Assembly (NCBI RefSeq): GCF_030867095.1 | Contig: NC_081831.1 | Location: forward strand, 67,222,716-67,286,715 | Reading direction: 5' to 3' | Length of the DNA stretch: 64,000 nucleotides | Origin: Alligator mississippiensis | Lineage: Eukaryota > Chordata > Crocodylia > Alligatoridae | Shown here: positions 1-10,612 of the stretch, one piece after another | Position numbering within the stretch: position 1 is the stretch's first letter | Layout: each line of letters begins with the position of its first letter | The notes under the pieces: model-generated | The model's database searches: none | Seen by the model: the letters and a program-made list of their open reading frames with translations, nothing else | What the model was told of the DNA's origin: nothing | Made by a program: the position numbers and the translations under genes

Positions 1-315
1 ATTTAACAGAATGAAAAGATACTTAGTAATAGATTAGATTTCAAATCTAAGTCCGTGGGAGTTGAGTTCAGTTCAGTGGGCCTTGAAAATCCCAGCTTCA
101 AACACCATCCTCGTTTTGTCCTGTTCTCCTCTCTCAGTTACTCTCTGTTTATCCCTCGCATCTCTCTGCACCCTCTCTTTAGCCCCAAGGCTAAAGAGTT
201 CTTGAGTCTTCCCCCAAATCCCATTATCCCTGTGGTCTCAACCGGGGTCTGTGGCATCCTGGGGTAGCCTAAGATCCTTTCAAAGGGGCTGAGGGGTGCC
301 ATGCAATGTCGGCAC

Positions 316-1112
316 TAGGGCTGTGCGAAGGTTCGGGTGCTGATTCGATTTGGAGAAGATTTGGCCTGATTGGTAGCCAAATCCCTGAATCTGAATTGAA
401 TCAGGAGACCAATTAAAAGGTCCAAATTGATTCAAAGCTCTCAGAATCAATTTGGAAAAGATTTGGAGATCTTTGGTAATTCGGGCAGTCCCTGTCTGCT
501 GCAGCAGGGAGCTGGACCCTGACTCTGTGCTGGTAAGTAGGGGGCGAAGGAGTTGGGGCTGGAGAAGAGGGGAGGGGACCACGGGGGGGACCCTGCCAGG
601 CCCCATCCCCTGCCTGCAGTGGCCTTGGGGTTTCAGGGGGCTCATGACAGAGCCCCCCATGTGGCATGGGGCAGTGGGGGGCAGTAGGGATCACCCCCTG
701 CTGGGCAGGAGCCAGTGAGTCTGGGTGTTTTTTGGTTTTGGTTTTTTTAAAGGGCCGAAGCTGGGCCGGGTGGGGCAGCCATGGAGGGGGCTGGGGTTGG
801 GGGGCTCGTGACAGAGTCCCCCACGTGGCGTGGGGCAATGAGGCACAGCAAGGCTGCCCCTGGTGGTATGCGGTGAGTGGGGGCTTTTTTTCTTGAAAGA
901 ACCAGGAGCTGGGGCAGGCGGGGCAGCCATTAAGATTGGGCAGGGGATGGGGCCTGGGTGATTCAGAGATTCAGCTGATTTGGCAGCGGCCAAATCTCTG
1001 AATCAGATTCAGCCGAATTGATTCTGGACAGTGATTCGAATCACTGAATCGAACCACTGTCACCCGAATCAGCTGAATCCAAAGTGAATACTAGCCGCTT
1101 CGCACAGGTCTA
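316..1112. mobile_element. Non-autonomous hAT-like DNA element, copy 1
   Basis: The ends form an imperfect terminal inverted repeat: TAGGGCTGTGCGAAG on the left, and CTTCGCACAGGTCTA on the right. The flanking octamers GTCGGCAC and GTTAGCAC match at 6 of 8 positions, as expected for an old 8-bp target duplication. Subterminal sequence is rich in repeated GATTCGA / CTGAATC words. The centre is GC-rich and contains repeated modules around GGGGCAGCCATGGAGG and CCCCCAYGTGGCRTGGGGCA. No transposase is present. The same ends and modules recur at 7668-8434. The long overlapping reading frames in the GC-rich core are a composition effect. Confidence 0.75.
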
Positions 1113-2458
1113 GTTAGCACCGTTAAGTGGACAGAACATGTTTCACAGGATAAACCCAGAGATTTCAAGTAGGAATTTGTAGCATCCAAAACAGTCTGAC
1201 GTGTTGGGGTGTCTCTGAGTTCTTCGCAACAGAAAAACTGCTCTAGTTTTTTGACAAAAGAAAAATGAAAGTGCCAATTAAGTGCTGGAAACCTGGACTG
1301 GAGTTAGAGTCACAGTGGAGTCTCATGATTTTGGCCCTGGGTTGCTTACAAAGAACCTATTATATAGAGAAAAAAAATCCTTGGTGACTCAAATGAAACT
1401 GGTAAGTCTCTGACCTCTCAGCAGTTCCACATCAGGTTTTGAAAATACCCAAGAAAGTTTTGCTGCAGCAAAGAAAAAATAATGTTTTTTCTAAGCAACA
1501 TAACTGCCCCAATCCACTTCCATTAGCCAGTGAAATCTCACCCTGTAATTTGTCAATCCCAAACAGAATAAAACCCAATATATGCAGGCTAAAGTTGTAT
1601 CCTACACTACGCAGATGTGTTGTGCCAAGTTTGATCTGCTCTGCATTTTGTGAACTTGCTGGTTAATCAGTTCATCTATTGACCTCAGGGGAAAGAGACA
1701 AACTAATTAAAATAGAACAAAAGAGGTTAACCAGCCACTGAATTTCTCTCAGCTTCACTATGTGAGTGGTATTGAATCTCAGGTATTTTCATTCAGAATA
1801 GTAAAATGAGAAACACCACAGTGCACACATAAGTATCTGTTGCGAGGATGGGGAACTTACCATTCTCAGTGGAATCCAAAGCACAGGGAACCTCTTGCCC
1901 CCCTTTCGGACACCATGCAGCCTCTGTACAGTTGACAATTATAGATCTGCAAATGGTTTTTATTTTTGCATGTGTATTCATAAGTGACGAACTATGGGGG
2001 AAGCTGGATTTTCAAAGATGGAATATTTTCTGCATATACAAATGATACAACAATTTGCTTTTATTAGCACTCTCCCCAAAATAGAGTTTAACATTTCTTA
2101 ATATTTCATAGTAAAACACAGCGTGTCCTTACATGGTGAAAAGATTTATATTGCTGTTTGCGTTGGGAAGGTGGAAAATTAACATTGAGAGCATAGATCA
2201 AAAAGCTACGTTCCCAAAAGATGGCTTCAGCACTATCATGCCTGTTTCCTCGGTGCTGTGCTGCCTAGAGGAATTCACGCCTCAGCTGAATGCTTAGGTT
2301 CTAGGGCCGTGTGTAGACAAAATGAGGGCTGTGTGCACACAACACTTTAAAGCAGGCTAAATGTTTTTGCACCGCTTCAATGGTGTCAGTGTTTGCATGC
2401 CTTGGTGCCGTATTGCACATTAATTCCAGCTGCCGTAGGAAATTTGGCAGTGTAATGT

Positions 2459-2526
2459 GCCTTAAATGACTTAGGGCACAAACTTGGTAAGTGGCCCTCC
2501 ACCCAAAATAATTGCCCTCCCCTGTA
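2459..2526 (-). repeat. Fragment of hAT-like MITE
   Basis: The end CCAAAATAATTGCCCTCCCCTG closely resembles the right end of the complete element at 46052-46242 (CCAAAATAATTGCCTGCCCCTG). The matching left end is not obvious, so this is called a fragment. The adjoining 2300-2458 sequence may belong to a different element. Confidence 0.45.
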
Positions 2527-5500
2527 TGCCATAGAGTCAACACCCCCTTCTCTTCCAAATGAGTTAAGAAACCTAACTGCTGGGTACTGAGGTGTCGAGG
2601 GATTTTTAGGCATCTTAAAGTTAGTAGGAGGTTTGGATGTTGGATCCTAACGGCCCTTTAAGACACCTTAATTGCAATACTGGGTCTAACTCAGAGGACA
2701 GGTTATGTATAAGAGGGAGTCCTGGTAAAATTTGGACCTCATTCTGATCTCATTTTCATCTGTCCTACACCATGCAATTCCACTAAATTCATTAACTTCA
2801 CATCTAAATAACCCATGTGGGATTAGGACCAGCCTTCTAACAGCTCCAAGTAACAGCATTATCAAACGCCCATGATATAACATCATTGGCTGTTGGTGGT
2901 GAGACAGGTGTAGCGTAATGTGCCCCCAGGATGGGAGCCAACCATCATTTCTGACTCTTCTAGAGGTATCTACTCCAGATTACCAAAGCCTCTTTAGAAA
3001 GTAATATTCTGAATTAATAACAAAACTGAGTAAAAGTTTGGAATTAAATATTATATAACTTTAGAAATTATTTGGCTGTCTTACATAAACCAGTTATATT
3101 ACTCCAAAGTATGGTGGGAGCAGGTGCCATTCAAGTGCTTGTGATTTATAAAATTACAGGTCAAGTAAGTCATTTACCACTGTGATTACTTGGTCTCAGG
3201 CAGTTCAAGTCTGCCAGATATTTTAGTAAGGAAGAATGCATTAAGCAGGATCTTTTACAAAATGATACAGCTATAATGGAAAGGAGGCATTGTTTATAAA
3301 AAAAAAATTCTGTTCAGTGTTTACTTTGGGCCATAATGGGCAGTGACTGCTAATCATAGCCACATGTTTAGCATTTTGACCCATACTGCTCTGGGACACT
3401 TTATGCAGACATATCTGAGATACTAGACACACTTCGCTCTAAAAAAAAAAAAAAGGATAGCTTTGTATGGTTGTTTTTGGCAAGGAGAAGCAAAGAAGAT
3501 AAGATATTCTTTGGACTTGTCAACTCTGGGTGTGCTTTAGTTCTTTCAAAAATAATATTGTTTTTGCTTCTCGAGGCAAGGAAGAAGCCTGGACAGTTTT
3601 ATTCCAGAGGGTAAATTACCCCATGCTAATTAAGCCAATAAAACATCATTTCAGATAGAAAGGCAAACTGGAAAACATAACTGCAAAGCCTATGCAAGTT
3701 GCTGTTGCAATAGTTAGTACCACAGCAAAGCGAAGGCTACGTTGTCAGCTAGTGATAATTGGTGTATATGAAGCTATCTTCTTTACATTGACTGAAGGTT
3801 CATCCTCTAAGTTGCCATCCTGAGCTAAAGCTATTGCATGTTCCAGGTGAGTTCATGCATCTGTAGGTCAGGCAGGTAACTGTGGGCATACTTGAAAGCA
3901 GCAATACCTGATTTTTCATGTACTTACTCTTACAACATACATTGTTCAATGTTTCTAGAAAGCTTTTCTAGTATACTCATAAAAGTAACTGACAGAAGAA
4001 TAAAATGCTTTATAATGGCTAGTGAGTGCCCTGCACCCCAAACCTCCACTGAATTTTCAACTCTCTGAAGACATGTAAATAAATGAGGAAATAGTCTGGA
4101 GAAATAGCTTTTAAATTATTTTGAAAACCCAATAGTTTTTTCTTCTCTGTGAGTTAAAGGTAGTATGGGCCAGATTAAAGTGTGCTCCACCAAGTTAGGA
4201 AAACAGGCTTTTAGATCATATATTTAAGTTACGAAAATAGGTTCTGCTAAATTGGTGTTTACCACAGCCCAATGGCAAGAGAGTTGAAAAGTAGCCCTGA
4301 CAACTTTGTAAACTGATATCACCTTTTACCTGCATAAAAAGGACAATGAAAACCTACAGTACCAGACATACAGCCCCCTTATTGCCCTGCTGGCATAGGA
4401 TGGGAAAGGCTGCAATAAAACTGGAATCTCCTAGAGCTTCAGGGTTTTTTATTTCCTTTTAGCCACTGATATCTGAAACATCCAAGTTTCCCTTCAGCGG
4501 ACTTGTGGTCTGTCGTTACTCTAACACCATGCAGCAGCAGAACTTCTCATTGTAGTCTCTTCTTACATCTTCCTGACCTCTAGGTAACAGTAATTATTTG
4601 CCACTAACCCTTGTCTGAGAGAGAGACTTTGAAGCATTCTTAGTGGCACTCAGATTGAAATCAGTATGCATCATTGCAGCCGGCACCAATTACTCATGTG
4701 TGAAGTTCAGGTCACTAAGCGCCTGACTTCTAAGGTGCTGCTTGGTGAAGTCCATGGCTACAGGTTCACAGACAGCAATTATTGATCACAGCATGATGAC
4801 GAGCAGGGACTGCACGGAGAGTTTTTCTGTGGAAGGCAAGATGAACATAGTATAGCGATAACAAAACCAGAAACTACCAAAAAGTATATGTTCCTAAGCC
4901 TCCCAGTATTTATCTTAGTACCTCAAAGCCAAGGCTGCCCTCATGCCATTTAGGAATTAGAGAGAAATGAAGGTGGTGGCAGGACGAAGGGTGTGCTGGC
5001 TCCTTATTGCTAGAAATGAATTGGGGTCCAGAAGAAATGAGCAGATAGAGGTGGGGATAGAGGAGTGTTGGTGGGAAGCAATGGAGGTTTCATGGTAAGT
5101 GAGAAGGGTGTAATCCCTGGATCAGCATGTGCTCTGTGTCTCCTCTAGCGCTTGCTCTGCAGAGGTTAAGGATCTGTCACAGCCTCAGCTCACGAGCCTT
5201 AGCTCTTGAGTAAAAGCTATAGCAGCTCATGCCCTTGGTGGTGGTGGAGCCCTGTTCACACATTAAGGAACAGCCATGATGGTGACCAAGACAGAAGCAA
5301 GTGGATCTTAATAGCCTTTTGTCAGTGGAAATAGCTTTCTGCTTCTCCTCCCTTGAACATGTTGTTCTGCCTATGCTCTTACCTGAAGAACTCCCTTCTT
5401 TTCCTTCCACTACCTTCATCTTGGTATGTCCTTCCATCTTGCCCCATATGGCTGTAGAAAATTCCTGGACGCAGGGGATATCTACCCAAACTGTCAGGGA

Positions 5501-5827
5501 AGTACTGCTGTGGCATGCCCATGAATACTTTCTTATCCATCTCTTCACTGGATTTATGACGTGTCACCAGCAAAAGGGTTCGCTTGTGTAAGGGGACAAC
5601 TATGATAGTGTTACTAGTGCTTGCAGCAACTCTTCTGCTAAGGAGGGAGCCGTGTCTGGGCTGGGGTTCTGCGGGACTGGGGCTGGAACCGCTCTGCCCC
5701 CTCCTGCTTTTACCATTTGGCGAGGCTCGGGGGAGCGAGTCCCCTCTTCAAGGCATTTCCATTTCTCACCGCTGCTTAAATATCTTCTCTCCTGGGCGCA
5801 CCAGTAACTCCTGGTTTGTTCTGTAAG

Positions 5828-5959
5828 GAACTCTGCGAAGATCCCCATCTGTTTGTGAATGGCATCAGCTCCCATGACTTACTCCAAGGGACACTGGGAA
5901 ACTGCTGGTTTGTGGCAGCTTGCTCCTGTTTGGCTCTTTGGGAGAATCTGTGGCAAAAG
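5828..5959 (+). CDS. CAPN6: CAPN6 exon, catalytic Cys exon (first visible)
   Basis: The acceptor TTCTGTAAG precedes 5828 and the donor GTAGGT starts at 5960. The exon is phase 0 at both ends and encodes 44 residues beginning [18 protein letters not shown]. It carries the calpain nucleophile motif [17 protein letters not shown]; the catalytic Cys codon TGC is at 5903-5905. The family places this motif in protease subdomain PC1. In human CAPN6, as I recall it, the Cys is replaced (Lys), so the intact Cys here is notable. The end LWQK joins VIP at the next exon, as in CAPN5 and CAPN6. Confidence 0.93.
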
Positions 5960-6459
5960 GTAGGTGACTATTCTGTTCAGTCCTTGGGATAATATCTGTT
6001 CCTTAAGGAAATCTGACAACGTTTCCTTTGGCGGGGTGGGCCAGCTGCCGAATGGTAGTTCTCAGTAAAAATCCTGCTGGTGTTTCTTCCTGTCAGTGGC
6101 ACCATCGCATAACCAGTACCCCACTATCACCTCTCCCTTACTTTTGGGAAACTCTTACAGCTGGTAGCACTCTTTCTTGAGGTGGGGTGTCCCTGTCTTC
6201 GTTGGTCATTTTCATACGCTGCCCATTTCACCTGTTAGATACTTCCACGGCTTGTTGTTGCATGTCTTCCAGAGACCAAGAGAGCTACTCTCCACCAGGC
6301 TGAGACTCCCTGTCCCCTCTGAGCACATCGACCTGAGACGTTTACTGTGCAGTTGGCTAACTAACCGTGCAGTAAATGTCTCAGCGTCTACACACGCACC
6401 CCTATGAGGCTGGAGTAAACTAATATACTCTGCAGCAGGATAGTACTTGTAAATTAAAG

Positions 6460-6647
6460 CAGTGTTTCCCAACTGTTTCCAGCCCAAGGCACACTTATAT
6501 TAATAAAATTTTTCTGCGGCACACCTGTTAAGGCATTTCCCATCCTCATACCTATTGTAGCTCATTGCCATGGCAAAGCTCCGCGGCACACCTGTTCATT
6601 TCTGACAGCACACTTTGGTGCCACGGCACACTGGTTAGGAAACACTG
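6460..6647. mobile_element. hAT-like MITE with perfect 8-bp target duplication
   Basis: The element begins CAGTGTTTCCCAAC and ends GGTTAGGAAACACTG, giving near-perfect terminal inverted repeats. It is flanked on both sides by the identical octamer AATTAAAG (6452-6459 and 6648-6655). An 8-bp duplication with a CAG...CTG type end is the hAT superfamily signature. At 188 bp with no ORF it is non-autonomous. Confidence 0.88.
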
Positions 6648-6905
6648 AATTAAAGTATTGTCGTGCTGCTGAGTAAAAAAACTCTGCAGCTGCACACATA
6701 GATGTTGGAGAGGCTGGCTGGGGCACGAGGGTGCTTTAGTGCAGGGGTTGCCTGCCACCTAGCCATGCACTGAAGCTCCCTCATGCCCCAGCCAGCCCCT
6801 CCACCGCACATTATGCCAAGGGGAGCAGCCCTGGGCTGGCAGGCTAACCCCTGGGGCCCCCAGCCAGCCAGGGCTTCTCTTACCCGGCTCCACATGCTAC
6901 GAATG

Positions 6906-7012
6906 AATAAATTGTGGAGATTATTGCTCCGGAGTTAATTGCTCCCAGGCGCACGTTCAAATGGTGCGCCTAGGAGCAATTAATTCCAAAACAATAAGCT
7001 CCACAGTTTATT
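6906..7012. repeat. Long inverted repeat / hairpin MITE core
   Basis: The arms 6906-6954 and 6964-7012 are reverse complements with a few mismatches, separated by about 9 bases. The left arm starts AATAAATTGTGGAG and ends CAGGCGCAC; the right arm starts GTGCGCCTAGG and ends CCACAGTTTATT. The transcript could fold into a stem of about 49 bp. This is most likely the core of a palindromic MITE whose outer ends (near 7030, TGTGTAGATGTGCCC) are less clear. Confidence 0.8.
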
Positions 7013-7352
7013 TATGTGCTGTAATTGCATGTGTAGATGTGCCCACTGTGCTTCTGGCAAAGGCTATAGCAGAAACAAGGAGCACCAGCAATCACCCCAA
7101 AGGCATTTAGCCTCTGTAAAGACCAGTATTAAGGTTCATTCTCTTGTAGAAAGTCTAGGGACTTGGAGTCAAATTCACCACTGCTGGAACTGAGTGCCCT
7201 TTCGCTCGGATTCCAGCTTTAGCTCTCCAAAGGCTAGCAAGGCTACCAGAGTAGTTCTGTCTGTGGTAGCTAGCTGCTTTCCAAGCAAGCTGTCCTTTGA
7301 ATTGATCTCATTGGTTTGTGTTTGGTAAACTCTGCTTCACTTGATTTCTCAG

Positions 7353-7561
7353 GTGATTCCAAGCTTTAAGGAACAAGAATGGGATCCAAAGAGGCCAGAG
7401 AAATATGCAGGGATATTCCACTTCCGGTTTTGGTGTTTTGGAGAGTGGACCGATGTGGTCATAGATGACCGGTTGCCAACAGTGAATGGAGAGCTGATCT
7501 ACTGCCACTCCAATGTGGAGAATGAATTCTGGAGTGCCTTGCTGGAGAAAGCTTATGCAAA
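7353..7561 (+). CDS. CAPN6: CAPN6 exon, protease core
   Basis: The acceptor TTGATTTCTCAG precedes 7353. The donor GTATGA starts at 7562, so the last codon (Lys) is split 2+1 with the next exon. The exon begins [20 protein letters not shown], followed by [21 protein letters not shown] and then [18 protein letters not shown]. These are conserved landmarks of the calpain PC1/PC2 protease core. The KEQEWDP and GEWT.VVIDD wording is close to CAPN6; DDRLPT is the form found in active calpains. Confidence 0.94.
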
Positions 7562-8684
7562 GTATGAATTTGCTCAGAGTCCTTTTAGCCACAAATAAAA
7601 TCCACTCTCTCCACCTGCTCCTTGCTTCTCTCTTCCCTCCCATATTTCTTTGTGTTTTCCCCACTGATAGGGCTGTGCAAAGCTTCAGGTGGTGATTCAA
7701 TTAGGAGGAGTTTCGGCCCGATTCAGTGGCCAAATCTCCAAATCCAAATCAAATTAGGGGATCAATTAAAAATTCTGAATCGATTCAAAGCTCTCCGAAT
7801 CTTCAGAAAAGATTCGGAGAGCTTCAACGGTTTGGACAGTCCCCGGTGGCTCTAGCAGGGAGCTGCAGCTGGACTCAGAGCTGGTAAGTAGGGGGAGAGG
7901 AGCAGGGGGGAGGGCCATGGGGAGACCCCTGCCAGGCCCCATCCCCTGCCTGCTCCCCCAGCACTCCCCATGGCTGCCCCACCTGCCCTAGCTCCCAGTA
8001 CTTTACAAAATAGCTCCACTCACCAGGTGCTGCCGCTGGCCTCCACTGCCCCATGTTGCATGAGGGGCTGTGCACGAGCCCTCCCCCACAGCTGTCCCAC
8101 CCAGTCCAGCTCTAGCCCTTTAAGAAAAAAAAAGAAAAAAACCCCTGGACTCACCACTCCTGCAGCGGCCTTGGGGCTTTGAGGGGCCCGCTGGGCAGGA
8201 AAGGTGAGTGGGGAGCGGGTTTCTCAGGCTCATTTTTTCTTAAAGGGCCAGACCTGAGGTGGGCAGGGCAGCCATGGAGAGCGCAGGGTGAGGTCAGGGA
8301 TTTCATACAGCGCACCCCATGCATCGTGGTGCAGTGAGGGGGCAGCGGGGATCGAATCACTGAATCGAATCACTGTCCCCCGAATCAGCCGAATCCAAAT
8401 CCAAAGCGAATGGTAGCCACTTTGCACAGGCCTACCACTGATACTGTTACTGGAAAGCATATAGCTTTGCTGCCGCCAAAACTCTCCACTAAGGTATTCC
8501 TTCACGCACTGCATGTTGCCTCTACATTGCAACTCTTCTCTAGCAACCCAGTGCGCAGAAATCTTAGGATACATATAGGCTCTTTTTCTTCTAGTCTGTC
8601 ACCAGAACATTACACAGAACCAAGCAGAATGAAACACGCTCTAAGAGTCAGATAATGAGTCGGTCTGCTCTGTCTCTCCTCCAG
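7562..8684 (+). other. CAPN6 intron, mostly one DNA element
   Basis: About two thirds of this 1.1-kb intron is the element at 7668-8434. The remaining 250 bases before the next acceptor show no feature beyond the polypyrimidine tract CTCTGTCTCTCCTCCAG. Confidence 0.8.
7668..8434. mobile_element. Non-autonomous hAT-like DNA element, copy 2
   Basis: The left end TAGGGCTGTGCAAAG and right end CTTTGCACAGGCCTA are inverted repeats. CCACTGA flanks both sides (7661-7667 and 8435-8441). It is the same family as 316-1112: shared ends, GATTCRATT/CTGAATCGAATC subterminal words, and GC-rich internal modules (AAAGGGCC...GGGCAGCCATGGAG). It begins about 107 bp after the upstream CAPN6 exon. No transposase is encoded. 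Confidence 0.85.
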
Positions 8685-8877
8685 GCTGGCTGGGTCTTAC
8701 GAAGCCCTGGATGGGGGCAGCGCTGCAGATGCCCTTGTCGATTTTACCGGGGCCATGGCAGAATCCATTGACATGGTACAAGGAAAATATGGCATGAATA
8801 TTTCTGAGCAAATGAAGCTGCTTAATGACTTAATGAAAGTACATGAAAGAGGCGGGTTAATCAGCTGTTATATCTCG
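8685..8877 (+). CDS. CAPN6: CAPN6 exon, protease core
   Basis: The acceptor TCTCTCCTCCAG precedes 8685; its first base completes the split Lys codon. The donor GTATGT starts at 8878, phase 0. The exon encodes LAGSYEALDGGSAADALVDF, then TGAMAESIDM and a more divergent charged segment ending ERGGLISCYIS. ALVDFTG is a conserved calpain motif; the GGLI-C-I end precedes the catalytic His segment in CAPN5 and CAPN6. The DM..GKY stretch resembles CAPN6. Confidence 0.93.
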
Positions 8878-9415
8878 GTATGTGCACAGATGTGTTTTAA
8901 TGTTTTATTCTGATGAGTTTCCTTGCCTGGTAAAAAGCAATATTAGCATAAACATAATCAGTGTATACTTAATTTGTATTTTTGGGAAGCCTTTCTACAT
9001 AGAAAGTTAATGACTTGGCAACACTGCCAGCCAAGAACAATTCCCAGAGCCACCACACAGAATTGGGAAACCACAAAGTCATTTGCCCAGCCACTGACCT
9101 GAACGCTGATCTGAAATTCTGCTCTTTCTGAATGGAGGGAAGTGTCCAATTGGTGTCTTGAACAAGCAAACATAGCATATCCTCCCAGTTGGAGAAGCTG
9201 GTGCCATTTTTCCATAAACCATTTAATTCCTTGCTAAGTCTGTTTAAAAACGTGGTTTTCCAAACATCAAGTTGTCAATGCTTTAGAGTGCTTTATAGAT
9301 AGGGAAAATAAATGTTCCCTAACCCCAGGCACTTCTAGTCAATGGGCAGGATTGTCAGTGGGGCCAGTCATTCATCTAAATCTGCTCCTGTCAAAATCCA
9401 GGGTAAAATCCCCTT

Positions 9416-10612
9416 AGGGTGCTTGTACACGTGATGATGTGGCCATGTACACATGATGAAAAGTGACAAGAAATCACCATTTGCCTAGCATAATGGCATC
9501 ACCATGTTCACACGCGCGTTGTTTTTTCATGTCAAAATGTCTTTGAGTGTGGCAACCAGCGTTCCCTCTAAGCTGTGTGGCATGCACAGCCACACAAGCA
9601 CACCCCTGGCAGCGTGGCATGAGCGCGGCTGCACACTGCATGCAGCTTAGAGGGAATGCTGGTGGCAACTTAGACCATCTCTGATGTATTTTAGTTTGCT
9701 TGTGGCAAATCGTGGCAAATTGCCCCTTTGTGGACAAAAAATCTGTTACGTGTACATGTCACACAGGACACCTCTTGCCACCTCCCCATGGGGCACTGTA
9801 GGAGGGCAGCAGAAGGGTGGCTGGGTGTGCTGGTGGCTGGAGAGGATGGCAGGGATGGTCCAAGGAGTGATGGAAGCCCAGGCATGCTCAGGGAAGCTCG
9901 GGCTTGGCAGGCTTCCAGCGTCCCATACACCATCCTCACTGCCTTCTCTGGCCTCCAGCACACCCAGCTGCTCTCCTGCTGCCTTTCCACACCACCCCAG
10001 GGGCAAGCCAGCCCATTCCCAGGCAGTCCCAGGCAGCAGGAAAGTGGCAGGGACAGGGTGCTGGAAGCCCACCAAGCCCAAGCTTCCCTAAGCACACCTG
10101 AACTTCTAGTGCCCCGTGCATTGTTGGATCAGGCCGGGTGCCACCTGTGAGCTGGGGCAGCACCCATGCAGCTAGCATCCTGCCCTGGGGTCACTGCTGC
10201 TGTGGAGGGAAGGACTGGGCTCCCTGCAGCTCAGGAGCTTTGCAAACTGGCAGCAGCTCATGCAGGCAGGCTTCACCGAGGGGCAAAAAAAAGTGGCCAG
10301 GGACCTGATCCATTTTTTTTGTCACAGAGCCTGCCTGTCTCTCCCACAGCGAAGAGGCAAGCTGCCAATGGCCTTTGAGCTGCGGGGGCCCCGGTCCTTC
10401 CCTGTGCAGCAGCAGCTCTCCCTGGGGCCACTAGCAGGTGGGCGCCGCCTGGGGGAGTGAGTGGCCATGGACCCGCGCTATTCCATAACAGTGACAGAAG
10501 CCCCTAAGTTGAAATGGTGGGTTTTTAATCATCACAATTAAAACCCACCAATTAAAGACCTACCATTTTCAGTTTAGGGGAACTAAACCCCTGTCATGTG
10601 TACAAGTGCCCT
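9416..10612. mobile_element. 1.2-kb TIR DNA element with nested MITE
   Basis: The ends AGGGTGCTTGTACACGTGATG and CTGTCATGTGTACAAGTGCCCT are inverted repeats of about 20 bases. The interior is GC-rich (9770-10450) and repeats GGGCAGC / CCAGCA words. A subterminal stem lies at 10498-10583, where CCCCTAAGTTGAAATGG pairs with CCATTTTCAGTTTAGGGG. No clear target duplication and no transposase motifs are seen; the overlapping 100-140-residue frames on both strands are a GC effect. Confidence 0.65.
9557..9661. mobile_element. 105-bp MITE with perfect 8-bp target duplication
   Basis: The terminal inverted repeats CAGCGTTCCCTCTAAGCTG and CAGCTTAGAGGGAATGCTG are bordered by the identical octamer GTGGCAAC at 9549-9556 and 9662-9669. 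This is a small hAT-type element. It sits inside the element at 9416-10612 and is therefore younger than it. Confidence 0.9.

Larger units (their letters stand above)
1..5827. other. CAPN6 upstream intron / 5' flank
   Basis: No convincing coding exon is visible here. The first CAPN6 exon, expected to encode roughly 50-55 residues ending in a Trp-Lys-Arg-Pro type motif, was looked for by eye and not found, so it probably lies left of the window. The stretch holds the DNA element at 316-1112, a short hAT-like tail near 2459-2526, and otherwise AT-rich unique sequence with short A runs (3299, 3441). The small ORFs here have no recognisable protein features. Confidence 0.6.
5960..7352 (+). other. 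CAPN6 intron with MITEs
   Basis: Intron between the Cys exon and the next protease exon. It contains the complete hAT-like element at 6460-6647 and the long hairpin at 6906-7012. The rest, including sequence with TCTACACACGCACCC-type words around 6387, looks like other MITE debris. No exon is seen. Confidence 0.75.

Noticed and set aside
280..993. Frames of 76-141 residues on both strands
   Set aside because: They fall inside the GC core of the non-autonomous DNA element; low-complexity proline-rich translations.
5265..5600. Possible N-terminal CAPN6 exon within overlapping frames
   Set aside because: The translations do not resemble a calpain N terminus and none ends in the expected Trp-Lys-Arg-Pro junction.
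9684..10178. Several overlapping 80-140-residue frames on both strands
   Set aside because: They sit in the GC-rich interior of the TIR element and are rich in Gly/Pro/Ser; no transposase or other motif is present.
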